A DNA stretch of 64,000 nucleotides from Aurantiochytrium sp. KH105 (lineage: Eukaryota; Sar; Bigyra; Thraustochytrida; Thraustochytriidae). The notes under the pieces were generated by a model. The model saw only the letters and a program-made list of their open reading frames with translations, made no database searches and was not told the origin of the DNA. Position 1 is the stretch's first letter. Each line of letters begins with the position of its first letter. Of this stretch, positions 16,425-26,355 are shown piece after piece. Where the stretch lies: the NCBI GenBank assembly GCA_003116975.1, contig BGKB01000171.1:81272-145271 (forward strand), in the 5' to 3' direction. The position numbers were made by a program, and so were the translations under genes.

Positions 16425-19400
16425 ATGGAGCGCGAGACGGCGCCGCTCGAGGGCGACAGCGTGGAAAAACGCGGCGACTCGCGCGCCGCGCGGCTGCAGG
16501 AGGAGCAGCAGCAGCAGGAGGAAACGGCCCGCGGCGGGGACGGCGACGGAGAGCTCGAAGACATTGCGCTCGATAATGACGACGACGACGAGGAGCACGT
16601 GGACGAGGTAGACGACCACGAAGAGACGGCGCCTGCCGCCGCGAACGAGCAGAGCGAACGGGAAGACGGCCACGTCGACGACAGGAAAGGAGACAGGCAA
16701 GGCAACAAGGAGGCCAGCCAAAGTCAAAGTCCACACGTGGCAGTACCGCCAGTCCCGGCAAGTGCTAACGAAGGCGACGAGCAGAAACGCCCGCCTTCGC
16801 CCACTGCCAGCTCCGTCTCCTCGACAGCGACAACGGGCACCACATCACGCGCAGCCGTCTGCAGCGACCCGTCCCTCAATGACGCCTTACTTCAGCTTCA
16901 ACTCTTACTGACAGCTCACGTGGCAAGAATGTACGGCATTCTGTGGCCATCAGATAGTGGTTCTCGCAAACTCGTCGAGGCAGGCTTCTCACCCAAAAGG
17001 GTGGTGGCCCTCCGCAAGGTTTCCCAGCAGGATATCGAGCGTGGCCTCGAGCAGGTCCTTCAATATCTTGCCATTCTTTTGAGAGACCGCACAGGCACGG
17101 TCGTGCCCATGTGCGTGGTCTTGCTTCGCGTTCGCGAGCAAGCCATCTCCATGGATCCGCAGAAAGCGAAGAAGGCGCGTCTGCTGCCCTCGATTCAGCA
17201 GCGCGAACCCAAAGAGGCAATATCCGAGACAAGTCTTGCCATGGAAGGGATTCTTTTTAGCACCTTGAATGAGCTCCTAGCAGGCGTCTCGGCAGCTACA
17301 GTGGTGGAGCCGCTCGACGCCCGCGGCGAAGCCGTCGTGAACAAATTCGTCGATATTGCCTACGGGCATTTTGCCAAGCATCTCAAATCTGCCGAAGCTG
17401 GATCCCTGGAGCCGTGTGTGGCGCTCATTGGGCGTCTCTCTTGGTTCTGTCTTCCACGCACATTGGAGAACTTTGCCACGAGAATGGGAAAGGTATACTT
17501 TAATGCCAGCGCACTCGAGTACGTGCCCTTTATGCAAATTCTGTCGCGACGCGTCAAGTACTCTCTTCTTCGGACTCCCCAATGTAGACCCGCATGTCTC
17601 TCGTTCACGCAAGCTTTAGCTAAGCTGCTAAAAACCACCTCGTGCGGCGAGCTTATTGACGAGACCTTTCGTTGCGTTGTCTTTATGCTCTCCCGACTGC
17701 GCCGTGAGCACACGCAGCAACAACAATCGCTGCAAAATTCACAGCGATATTTTAAACGAAGCACTTCGTCGGCCAGTTCGGTGGTTTCGGCGAGCTCGGC
17801 TGGCTCAGAGACCTCGGCCTCATCGCCATTAGCATCGTTCGAGGCCGCCATGGGCACCGCGCTCGAGGCCATCTTTGGCTATGCCCATGGGTACGCCTCG
17901 CATGGCAAGCACCTTCCGTCGGCGCTCGAGGCGATGGAGACTCTTGTAGGCTGGCAAGCCTTGCAAAGCCCCTTGCCTGCTCTTGTGAGTTCGCAGCACG
18001 AACGCCTCTGCAAGGAGTTGCTCCGCCGCGTGTGCAATACAACGACACGAATCTCTGGCCTTGATCACATGCAGCGCTACCTCAAGAGTTTACCGCCGAC
18101 GAGCTCTTTGCCTGGCCCAGAACCCCTCGATGAGATCCCCAAGGCTCTCTTTGTCGATGAAGCCGTACCCCGGGCGCAGGAAGCAGCGCTCGTGAGTGCA
18201 GTCATGGTCGAGCTGGGACGATGTTTTCCACGCCTTTTTGACGCAACAATGGCGCGCGGACTCACAAGCACCAAAACGACCACGGCGCAACGCGCCATTT
18301 GCCTCAATGCGCTTTCCAAAATTGCGCAGTCTGTCCCTCAAGGCGAACGTTCGCCGCTTCGAGGCTACGCAAAATTTGTCATCAATCTCTCTGGCCGTGA
18401 CTCGCCAGTCGGTACGGTTGCCGAGGCGCTGGCATGCTTTCCCATGCTTGGAGAGCAAAGCCAACAGCTGCTACAGAACTGTGTAAACTGCGCGTTTGGC
18501 TTTGATCTGACACTTGTCGACGCAGGCCGCGATGCGTTGATCCGGTTTTGCCAGCTGGGTCCCATCTATGCCGAGAAAGCCATCATGGTCACGGTAGAGT
18601 CCCCATCCCTCAAGTTAGTGTGCACCATGCAGCATACCAAGGCACCGCTCGATACGGCTCAGATTTCAAGCAGCGTCACGACTCTTGAATGCATTCTTTG
18701 CGCTGCCTTGGACAAAGGTTTCGAGTCTTCCGATCTTGTCGCCGAGGCTGGAGCCTCGTTGCTTCTTGCGAGCACGTATCCCGATGAAAAAGTCCAGGCC
18801 AAGGCGCGGGATGCTCTTGAGCGTATTGGGACAATCACTGACAAACATGGCGAGAGTCAGTACCTGCAGCGTGCGCTTGACAAGCTCTTGCTCGGGCTCT
18901 TGGGCGCGAGCGGTTCGGCGGACTCTTGTGGCGGAGCTCGGGTTCAAGCTCTAAACAAGCGACTGGCGCGAAAAGCGGGCTATTGCGATTTTGTTGCGTG
19001 GTGGCGCAACCAGTGCACCCTGATTTGCGCGGCAAACCTGCCGCATAGCAACAAGCCACCCTTTGTGCGCTCTCTTGTGCACGAGTACCTGACGGCCTCG
19101 AGCAATCGGTTGCAAAATGCGGCGCTTATTTCCCTCAGTCATTTGAAGGATTGCCATGAGGTTCTTGAGAAGCAAATGGCCATGCAGTCGTTGCAGGCGC
19201 GCAATGAGATCTTTAATGGGCTTTTTGTAAAGCTTATGGCAGCCTTGCGCGATTCGTATCGCGGTGGCGCGTTGGAACGTCGCGTGCATCAAATGGTTCG
19301 TACGTGGATCCAGTCTTCTGGAGATGAGGTGGCTCGTTTGCACATGGCCAAGTGGACCCCGCACGTGGTTGAGGCGGCAGCGCGACTGTTGCGCAAGTTT

Positions 19401-22361
19401 GTTCTTTTTGGCCAACTGAATGCGTTTCCTGATCCTGATGTGGCGCGAGACCAGGCCATTTTCCTCATTCGAGAGTGGCATCGTACACGTGACCGTGCGC
19501 CGCGTCTCGCCGCGGTTTCGGACGCTTTTGTTACCTTGCTGGACTCGGGCCATCTCAAGACGGTTGACGCGCAGTCGTTTGCACTCGAAATGCTCTCGGG
19601 CAGCGCCGGGTCGAAGCGGTATCAGCAGTTTGGTCTGCGCGCACTTTTACGTCAAAACCTCGATGCCATGCTCAAGCATTATTACGAGGCGGTCTTACGC
19701 TCCTTTGATCCAGATCGTTGGGCCAAGGAGCCCGCAGGGATCATCCCAATCGGGAGCCCCGCATCTGCTCGTGCAAATGATCCTGCTGCCAAGGGTCTCG
19801 CGAACAAGAGCACTGAACGAAGCCCCTTTATGGTCCACATTGCTTCGGCTGTACTTTACGCCCTCGATGCGTCGGTGACGAGCGATCACACGCTTGCGGA
19901 AGGTCTGCGACCGCAAATGGCCCTTTTGGTGTCGCTGCTCTTTGTGCACCCACTTCGAGAGATGCGCGAGCTGGTCGCAGGATGGGTACCGCACGGCACA
20001 TTTCTGGGTCTGCCTCACCGGGACTTTTCTCCTGCGCTTGTGTCCAACAAGCTCTCCGGCCTCGAACGCTCTGTTCTTGTCTCTAGATTCCTCGCCACGC
20101 ACTGGGAAGCGTCGTCGATCGACGAAATGGTCCAGGGCGCTGCCAAGGTGTCGCCGTACTTGAGCGACGAGCACATTAGCTGTCTTTTGCAGGTGCTTGA
20201 ACCGTGGCTTGTTCAATGCTACCCTCGCGCTACGCGACAGCCTGGACGTTTGATCACCCGACTTTTGCGACTATGTGCGCGACTTCGATCCGGCGACAAT
20301 GATCCCGCATGGGGCATTTGGCGCAGCGTGAGTCTCGAGGAGGGCCTCGAAGAAACGGTGCGCACGATGGTGAATTTTGTGGTGGCCATGGAGCAAGACA
20401 ACGCGCAACAGCGTTCCGCGATGGACGCCATGAGTTCTCTTTTTTCGAAATCGTCTCAACTTGGCGATGCGCCTGTTGACACGCTTCATGCGCTGGTTGC
20501 CGCCTTTCCGGAGCCCTCGTGGAAAGTGCCAGACAAGGACTCCTTTATTCGCGAGGCTGAAGAGGCAAGTGCCGCGGACGCAGAGGCGATTCCAGGTTTG
20601 ACTGCGACAGAGCGAGCGCGAGCCGAGGAGGATACTCGAACTTCTCGTGCAGTCTTGCGCCTCGTAAATCATGCCCCATTTTTGACGCGCAATTTCTCTG
20701 GCGCGGACCTCGCACGTGTGCTCTACTTTACATTTGTAGAGGAAGGCGTGGACAGCGCGCTGAGTCAGCGCACGCTTCGCGCAGTGAATGAAGAGTTCGC
20801 GGCAGGCATGCCGGCGCTCTTGCTGCACTTTGAAGCTGATGGCGCTCGCGAAGACCATGACGACGGCGTCGCTCAGCAGGTTGGCAGTGCTGCTGGTATG
20901 GCCAGTGCAAACGGACATGGCAACCTTGCGCGTAGTAGCAGCAAGAACTTGGGTGATCTTGATATTGGCGAGGTGACCAGCGTCGGGAGCGGAGGAGACT
21001 GGCTCTCTGTCATTGCAGAGCATAGCACGGAAACCGTGCGTAAACTTGCGGAAACGGCGCTTCATTGTGTCATTTACTGCCTCGAGCCTGGGAAGCGGAC
21101 TCGCGCGATCATGCTGCTGCAGAATATCTCGACGACAGCCCTGGAGGACAGCTTTGTGCGCGAGCTTGCGAAGCGGATTGAGTCACGCTGCATGTATCTT
21201 TTGAAGCTGCTCGAGCTGGGAAATGGAAACGCGGCGACCGCGCCGCGTCTGGAAGCTCTCGAGCACCTTTTCATTCTCGGCGAGTGGCTAGCTTCGGCAC
21301 CGTCTCTGGAGCGGCGTTTGCGCGAGGATCTCGCGATCCTTGGCACGTGCGCGTTGTCGATTCCGGTAGTCATGCGTCCGAACCCGTTCTCGCGCATTCG
21401 CGTCTCGGCACTCAAGCTGTTGCAGTCGATTGGACCCTCCGACGATGGGGAGGCTGCAGACCCAGTTTTGCAGGATCATTTGGTGGGCTGTCTGGTGCAC
21501 CAAGAGGTAGCCCCTCGGGCGGCAGAGATTATTCTCTCGCAGGGGGCAGCGCACGGCCTACCGGAGCCTGCGAACTTCGTCTTGCTTGCAGCAGCGATTT
21601 GCCTCGTGCAAGCGTCAGCGTCTGGGTCACGCGTCCAGGCCGAGACGCAACGCGGTCTTGCGCGTTATCTCGTCAACCAAGTGGAGGCCGTAGCGGACAC
21701 CCGTCCCCAGGTGAGCGGGCTATTGGACCAGCTGAGTGCACGGCTTTTGGCCCTCTCGGAGCCGAGCAAGTCAATGTTGATGGCCTCGGCCTCGCCGTCG
21801 TCTGCAGTGCGGCGCTCGAGCGACGCGAGCGAGGATCGCGAATCCGTGGTGGCGCTTTCGTCGTCGGTTTCGACGCCATCCGACTTTGTGCAGAATTTTG
21901 TTGCGACTCTTCTTCGCGGATCTGGGACGGCTGCTGTTGCTATTGATGGTAGTGGTGATGCTGACAAAAATGGGAACGGTGGCATCGATGTTAGCACAGA
22001 GAGCTTCCAGGCGGTGCTGCAATTTTTGGTGCAGACGATAGAAGTTGGCAGCGAACCTTGGGCCTTTGGCGCGCTGGAGCTCTTGCGCGAGTGCATCAAG
22101 CATCGCGAAGTGGCGAGCTTGCTACTGGAGCCAGAAAATAGATTGCTGGAGACCGTCATGGACGGTCTGGTAGTAGCTTTGGAATCTTGGCCACGGGCGC
22201 GGCGCGCGGACATCTTTAATGTAATGGCGACGCTGCGGCTCAAGCCCGCGAGCTCGTTTGACTTTATTCACGCTGAGACGACTGCGCTAGCGGCGAAGCA
22301 GCGATGTCTCGTGAGCGGGCTTGCACACTGTAGAGCACAGCTCGACGCCAATTTGCACTAA
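16425..22361 (+). CDS. Furry/Mor2/Tao3-like HEAT-repeat protein
   Basis: The protein has 1,978 residues in one exon; the ATG at 16425 lies in GGCCATGG, a good initiation context. Residues 1-150 are acidic and disordered. The rest is almost entirely helical HEAT/ARM-type sequence, interrupted by Ser-rich loops (TSSASSVVSASSAGSETSAS near 450). Segments resemble Furry family landmarks: VNKFVDIAYGHFAKHLK (Furry N-domain), FVAWWRNQCTLICAANLP (like the WRNYL-LCC block) and LLQVLEPWLVQCYPR (like the LLPWL block). Furry, Mor2 and Tao3 scaffold NDR-family kinases for cell polarity and morphogenesis. Assignment rests on pattern memory, so another HEAT giant is possible. It is shorter than animal Furry (about 3,000 residues), closer to the fungal proteins. 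Confidence 0.6.
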   Translation: MERETAPLEGDSVEKRGDSRAARLQEEQQQQEETARGGDGDGELEDIALDNDDDDEEHVDEVDDHEETAPAAANEQSEREDGHVDDRKGDRQGNKEASQSQSPHVAVPPVPASANEGDEQKRPPSPTASSVSSTATTGTTSRAAVCSDPSLNDALLQLQLLLTAHVARMYGILWPSDSGSRKLVEAGFSPKRVVALRKVSQQDIERGLEQVLQYLAILLRDRTGTVVPMCVVLLRVREQAISMDPQKAKKARLLPSIQQREPKEAISETSLAMEGILFSTLNELLAGVSAATVVEPLDARGEAVVNKFVDIAYGHFAKHLKSAEAGSLEPCVALIGRLSWFCLPRTLENFATRMGKVYFNASALEYVPFMQILSRRVKYSLLRTPQCRPACLSFTQALAKLLKTTSCGELIDETFRCVVFMLSRLRREHTQQQQSLQNSQRYFKRSTSSASSVVSASSAGSETSASSPLASFEAAMGTALEAIFGYAHGYASHGKHLPSALEAMETLVGWQALQSPLPALVSSQHERLCKELLRRVCNTTTRISGLDHMQRYLKSLPPTSSLPGPEPLDEIPKALFVDEAVPRAQEAALVSAVMVELGRCFPRLFDATMARGLTSTKTTTAQRAICLNALSKIAQSVPQGERSPLRGYAKFVINLSGRDSPVGTVAEALACFPMLGEQSQQLLQNCVNCAFGFDLTLVDAGRDALIRFCQLGPIYAEKAIMVTVESPSLKLVCTMQHTKAPLDTAQISSSVTTLECILCAALDKGFESSDLVAEAGASLLLASTYPDEKVQAKARDALERIGTITDKHGESQYLQRALDKLLLGLLGASGSADSCGGARVQALNKRLARKAGYCDFVAWWRNQCTLICAANLPHSNKPPFVRSLVHEYLTASSNRLQNAALISLSHLKDCHEVLEKQMAMQSLQARNEIFNGLFVKLMAALRDSYRGGALERRVHQMVRTWIQSSGDEVARLHMAKWTPHVVEAAARLLRKFVLFGQLNAFPDPDVARDQAIFLIREWHRTRDRAPRLAAVSDAFVTLLDSGHLKTVDAQSFALEMLSGSAGSKRYQQFGLRALLRQNLDAMLKHYYEAVLRSFDPDRWAKEPAGIIPIGSPASARANDPAAKGLANKSTERSPFMVHIASAVLYALDASVTSDHTLAEGLRPQMALLVSLLFVHPLREMRELVAGWVPHGTFLGLPHRDFSPALVSNKLSGLERSVLVSRFLATHWEASSIDEMVQGAAKVSPYLSDEHISCLLQVLEPWLVQCYPRATRQPGRLITRLLRLCARLRSGDNDPAWGIWRSVSLEEGLEETVRTMVNFVVAMEQDNAQQRSAMDAMSSLFSKSSQLGDAPVDTLHALVAAFPEPSWKVPDKDSFIREAEEASAADAEAIPGLTATERARAEEDTRTSRAVLRLVNHAPFLTRNFSGADLARVLYFTFVEEGVDSALSQRTLRAVNEEFAAGMPALLLHFEADGAREDHDDGVAQQVGSAAGMASANGHGNLARSSSKNLGDLDIGEVTSVGSGGDWLSVIAEHSTETVRKLAETALHCVIYCLEPGKRTRAIMLLQNISTTALEDSFVRELAKRIESRCMYLLKLLELGNGNAATAPRLEALEHLFILGEWLASAPSLERRLREDLAILGTCALSIPVVMRPNPFSRIRVSALKLLQSIGPSDDGEAADPVLQDHLVGCLVHQEVAPRAAEIILSQGAAHGLPEPANFVLLAAAICLVQASASGSRVQAETQRGLARYLVNQVEAVADTRPQVSGLLDQLSARLLALSEPSKSMLMASASPSSAVRRSSDASEDRESVVALSSSVSTPSDFVQNFVATLLRGSGTAAVAIDGSGDADKNGNGGIDVSTESFQAVLQFLVQTIEVGSEPWAFGALELLRECIKHREVASLLLEPENRLLETVMDGLVVALESWPRARRADIFNVMATLRLKPASSFDFIHAETTALAAKQRCLVSGLAHCRAQLDANLH

Positions 22362-22655
22362 AATCGTGACGATAGCGATGGTGGTTTGTAGCTGACGATT
22401 GAAAATTCAAGTTTTGGTCAAGTGCGAGAAATGAAGAAGCTGGGTGAATCTGACGAGAAAAAAACAAAACTGGAAATGAGAAAGAACTGACTTCAGGCCT
22501 TACTCAGCTTTGGTGCCTGCAAGCTGCTTGCAAGGTCGAAAACAAATGCGGATGGAAAAGCTACTGAATGGATGAGTAATTTTACGTTTTCGATAAATTG
22601 AGCGTACCCACACTGAGGCACGTATAAGAAATAGAGTACAGAAAAACTGGGTTTT

Positions 22656-23732
22656 CTATGACGCAGAGGGTTGGCTTCCTGGTTGGACTTGATGCTGCAT
22701 GTTCTGCAGCCATGGAAAAACGAGCGGAGAATTGACAACATGGACGGGAAGCGCATTTTGAAGAAAAGAAGGAAGAGGCATGTGATTTCCAAAATTGCCC
22801 ACGGGGGCTTGTGCGCTTTGCCTTGCAACTTGCTGCAATTGTTGCAATTGCTGCAAGTTGAGGGCGGTGGTATCGACCCTGAGCTTGGGTTCCGCCTCCT
22901 TGAGGTGGTGGTGGAGTGTTGCAGGCGCTCCCAGAAAGGGAGGGATGGAGCTTGCGCTCGCCGCAGTGCAGGTGCTCTTGCTGGTGCTGCTGCTACGGCT
23001 CTGGGCGTCCATGGCTTGAGGCGTTGGCGAGTCGGAGCCGCCATGCGAGGCGCCGGGAAGCCTCGCGCCGTCGGCATCTGACTCTGTGGCGTCCGATGCC
23101 GCGGTTTCGTCACTCGTGTTGCGCGCATCAGTGCGCATGCGCTTCTTGGGGCGAGCGTCCTTGGCGCGTTTTAGGTTCTTGAATCTCGCATCGAGGATAT
23201 CCACAACGGCAGGGCCGTCAGGGCGCACGAGGCCGATCTCACGCAGCAGACAGTCCACGGATTGCACGAGTTCGCGGACCTTTCGGACGGCGTACATCTT
23301 GCCATCCTTGCCGTACGGGCCGCGGAGCGCGATGAGGGCGATGAGGTCGCGGTCGGGTTTGGCATGAAAGTCAGTAATGTCGAGCTGCACGCAGGCGCGC
23401 TCGAGGTCTGGGCGCGCCATTTCGGAGAGCTCGCAGACGGTGGCTGGGAGTTGATATTCATGTTCATGAGAAGAGGAAGGCGGCGCTAATCCGCCGAGAG
23501 CGGGATCCGGTCGTGCGGTCTCGACGGCGTGGATGCCCTTTAGCAAGGCCTCGATCTTGCCGCGAGCGTCCATGAGGTCAAAGGGCACTTCGCCCTGCGC
23601 TTGGCTGGGCGCTACGGCGGCCTTTCGGACGACGCCTTTGTTCCGCGAATTGGTCACCTTCTTTCTCTTGTGCTGGTTCTGCTGGTGGCCCGCTTGGGCG
23701 TTGCTTTTCGCGGCCGTCTCGATTTTGCTCAT
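22656..23732 (-). CDS. Lys/Gln-rich protein of unknown function, probably nuclear
   Basis: The gene encodes 358 residues from the ATG at 23732 (MSKIETAAKS); the upstream extension starts with TTG. The N-terminus is very basic (HKRKKVTNSRNKG). A central helical part (about 100-190) contains ELSEMARPDLERACVQLDI and MYAVRKVRELVQSVDCLL and may be the only folded domain. A bipartite-type nuclear signal follows (KNLKRAKDARPKKRMR). The C-terminal 170 residues are Ser/Thr-, Gln- and Pro-rich, including LNLQQLQQLQQ. I do not recognise the family; a chromatin or transcription role would be a guess from composition alone. Confidence 0.55.
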   Translation of the reverse strand: MSKIETAAKSNAQAGHQQNQHKRKKVTNSRNKGVVRKAAVAPSQAQGEVPFDLMDARGKIEALLKGIHAVETARPDPALGGLAPPSSSHEHEYQLPATVCELSEMARPDLERACVQLDITDFHAKPDRDLIALIALRGPYGKDGKMYAVRKVRELVQSVDCLLREIGLVRPDGPAVVDILDARFKNLKRAKDARPKKRMRTDARNTSDETAASDATESDADGARLPGASHGGSDSPTPQAMDAQSRSSSTSKSTCTAASASSIPPFLGAPATLHHHLKEAEPKLRVDTTALNLQQLQQLQQVARQSAQAPVGNFGNHMPLPSFLQNALPVHVVNSPLVFPWLQNMQHQVQPGSQPSAS

Positions 23733-23932
23733 CTCTCGCTTGCGCGCAATGTGCAGAAATGCAGAAGGGCCGTGCGTGCGTGCCCGATACCTGCCTGCCT
23801 GCCTGCCCTCCTTTTCTTCGAAGCGGGCGCGCAATCAACCGCTCGCTCGCTTGGACGATCGAATGTACAAAGCTACGTACTTCTGTATGTACGGATGAGT
23901 GAGTACCCGCCGCTGCCGTGCCGCCACTTGCA

Positions 23933-23959
23933 ATCGATCGATCGATCGATCGATTGATC
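23933..23959. repeat. (ATCG)n self-complementary microsatellite
   Basis: Five to six ATCG units ending in ATTGATCA. The unit is its own reverse complement, so the tract can fold back. Confidence 0.9.
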
Positions 23960-24040
23960 ACTCGATGCAGATCAAATTAGGTTTGGTCCGTGCCAGCGAG
24001 GGGGCTCCGCACTCCTGTTGCGTTCGGGACCTAACTCGAC

Positions 24041-24080
24041 TTGGCTTGGCTTGGCTTGGCTTGGCTTGGCTTGGCTTGGC
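24041..24080. repeat. (TTGGC)8 microsatellite
   Basis: Eight perfect pentamer units. Confidence 0.95.
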
Positions 24081-24468
24081 TTCGCTTCGCGGGTCTCTTC
24101 CGCCCCGCCCGCGTCTTGGATCGATTATGATTCGTTTTTCGCTTTCTCCGCTTCTCCGCAGCCGCTTCTTCGCACGCTCGCTCGCACGCTCGTCGAAGCG
24201 GGCTAGCTCGCTCGCTCGCTCGCTCGCTAGCTAGCGAACTAGCTGCCCTCTGGTTGGTTGCGGTTCTGCTCGCGCTCGTTGTGCTGCTGCTCGTCCGCGG
24301 GAGCACAGCTTCCCGGCGTTTCACGGCGGCGACGCAGCCTCTGGAGGAAGCGCCCACCGCGAGCGCACGCAGCAAGCTGTAGCTTGCCCGCCTTCCTGCC
24401 GGCCGCCACGGCAGGCGGTCGCTCGCTCGCTCGACCAAGGTCAAGGTCCTCTCGAGGTTGGGAGTTTG

Positions 24469-24490
24469 CGAGCTCGAGCTCGAGCTCGAG
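24469..24490. repeat. (GAGCTC)n palindromic hexamer
   Basis: Alternating CGAGCT units with SacI/XhoI-like palindromes. Shorter copies lie near 26465 and 27150. Confidence 0.85.
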
Positions 24491-24930
24491 CCGGCCAGAA
24501 GATCCCGCCCCTCGAGGCTTATTTATTCCCGCGCAGACGACGAGCCCGCAAACGCCGCCGCCGCCGTCGCCGTCGCCGTCCTCGCTCGACGTCCTCGCTC
24601 CTGGGCAGGCAGCCTGAGCCCTCGCTGGCACGTACGCGCGCTCGGCAGGCAGGGCAGGGCAGCTCGGGTTTTGCTCGCGGCTTTCTCGCGCTCCTGCGCT
24701 CGCGGTCTGCCTGCGGCACGCCGGCGGGCGAGCAAGCACCTGCGGAGAGCGGTGTCGCCCCGTCTCGAGTGGGGTCGGCGGACTCGCGCCGCGCCGAGTC
24801 GTCTTGTGCCGCGTCGGCCGGTCGCCCCGCGGCCCCGCCTCGCCGCTTCTTGGTCCGGCGCGGGCCGTTCGCGGGCACTTTCGCCTGGCCCCGCACCCGC
24901 GTTCCGCTTTTTGTATTCGCGGAGCTAACC

Positions 24931-24950
24931 AGCTAGCTAGCTAGCTAGCT
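24931..24950. repeat. (AGCT)5 self-complementary microsatellite
   Basis: Five perfect units. A second AGCT tract lies at 29034-29059. Confidence 0.95.
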
Positions 24951-25248
24951 GTAGCTCGCCAGCTGCAGGGGGAGCTGCCGCCTCCGCGCACTTCCTCCCT
25001 GCTGCGGGAGGAGAAGAGGGGGGGTGGCTGCGGAGCGCGGGCGGCCAGCTGCCTGAGCTGCCAGCTCTGCCTAGCTCCCCCCCCGCTCTCTCTGAGTCCG
25101 CCAGCGCCCCGCCCGCACGGCGCGTCTTCCTCCCGCACTGGCCCATCTTCCTGCGATTATCATGCCCCGCAGAATAGATAGCTGTGGAGGGATGCGGGGG
25201 AAGAAAAGAGGCCGTCTGCGGGCGGGTGAGCGATCGGCCGATTCGTCA

Positions 25249-25295
25249 ATCGATTGGTCGATCGAGCGATCGATTGATCGATCGATCGATTGATC
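25249..25295. repeat. (GATC)n-rich tract
   Basis: Interrupted CGATCGAT/TGATCGAT units, self-complementary, with a further GATC cluster at 25366-25390. Confidence 0.85.
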
Positions 25296-25490
25296 CGCGC
25301 CGGCGAGCCTATAGTGCAGCCGCTGGGACTCGGCCAGGCGAGATGTCTTGCCGTTTGCCTTTGATCGTTCGATCGATCAATCAATTGATCTCTTGTTTGG
25401 GCCGAGGCTACTAGTCGAGTCGCCCGCGAGCTCTTCCTTCCCGAGGCCGAGCAAGAACCACGCGAGCAACGTCAAAACCGCGGCGTCAGA

Positions 25491-25570
25491 ACAAAGAAAC
25501 AAACAAAGAAACAAAGAAACAGACAAACAGACAAACAGACAAACAGACAAACAGACAAACAAGAAAACAA
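25491..25570. repeat. (AAACAAAG / AAACAGAC)n tract
   Basis: A-rich strand-biased repeat: ACAAAGAA units pass into five ACAGACAA units. Confidence 0.9.
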
Positions 25571-26054
25571 ACTGCTCCTCCCAAGAACCGTTCATCGATC
25601 CGCCAGCGAACTCGGAGTCTTCCGCCCGCCTTCGAAAAGGCGCGAATCAGCATCTGCAGCTACATACATGCACATGCATCCACAATGCATCTACATGCAT
25701 CTGCTCCATCTGCGCGCATGCCGCACCAGCAGCAGCGAAACGTACGCGACAGCGACGTGCGGCCACGTTCACTCGTTCGACGATCATGGCGGATGAACGG
25801 CACCCGGCACCTTGCCTCCTCCCGCGCCGGCTGCGGCCAGCTTTGATTAACGCGCTCTAGTTCGCTCTAGCTCGCCCCAGCTTGCTCCAGCCTGCTCAGG
25901 CTAGCTTCGCTAGCTTCTACTTTCTTGCGTTGGGGGACATTCCGCGTGCATGCGCAGCCCAGCTGCGCTGCGCGGCTGCGGCTGCGGCTGCGGCTCGTCT
26001 CGTCTCGTCTCCAACGCTCCGGCTGCTGGCCGCGGAGGAAACAGCACGAGCCGT

Positions 26055-26180
26055 GTGTCGTGTCGGGTTGCGTCGCGTCGCGTCGCGTCGTGTCGTGTCG
26101 ACGCAGCCCGCGGCACAAACCGGGGCGGAGGCCGCTTCTGCGCTGCTTTGCGCTGCTTTGCGCTGCTTTGCGCTGCTTTC
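26055..26180. repeat. (GTCGC)n and (CGCTGCTTTG)4 repeats
   Basis: GTCGC/GTCGT pentamers at about 26055-26100, then four copies of a CGCTGCTTT(G/C) decamer at 26141-26180. Confidence 0.9.
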
Positions 26181-26244
26181 GTGCGTGCATTCATCTTCTC
26201 CACTTCCACGTTATTTTCGTCTCCAACACTCTCTCCCTTCCATC

Positions 26245-26355
26245 TTTCCTTCCTTCCTTCCTTCACTCATTTCATACATTCATTCATTCATTCATTCTTT
26301 CTTTCATTCATTCCATTCATTCATTCATTCTTTCTTTCTTTCTATCTTTTCTTTC
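26245..26355. repeat. (TTCC)n/(ATTC)n/(TTTC)n compound pyrimidine tract
   Basis: Pyrimidine-rich tetranucleotides change unit three times within about 110 bp. Confidence 0.9.

Noticed and set aside
15277-16761. Plus- and minus-strand frames of 230-440 codons
   Set aside because: They overlap the N-terminus of the LNG-module gene or its GC-rich divergent promoter and have no protein-like pattern.
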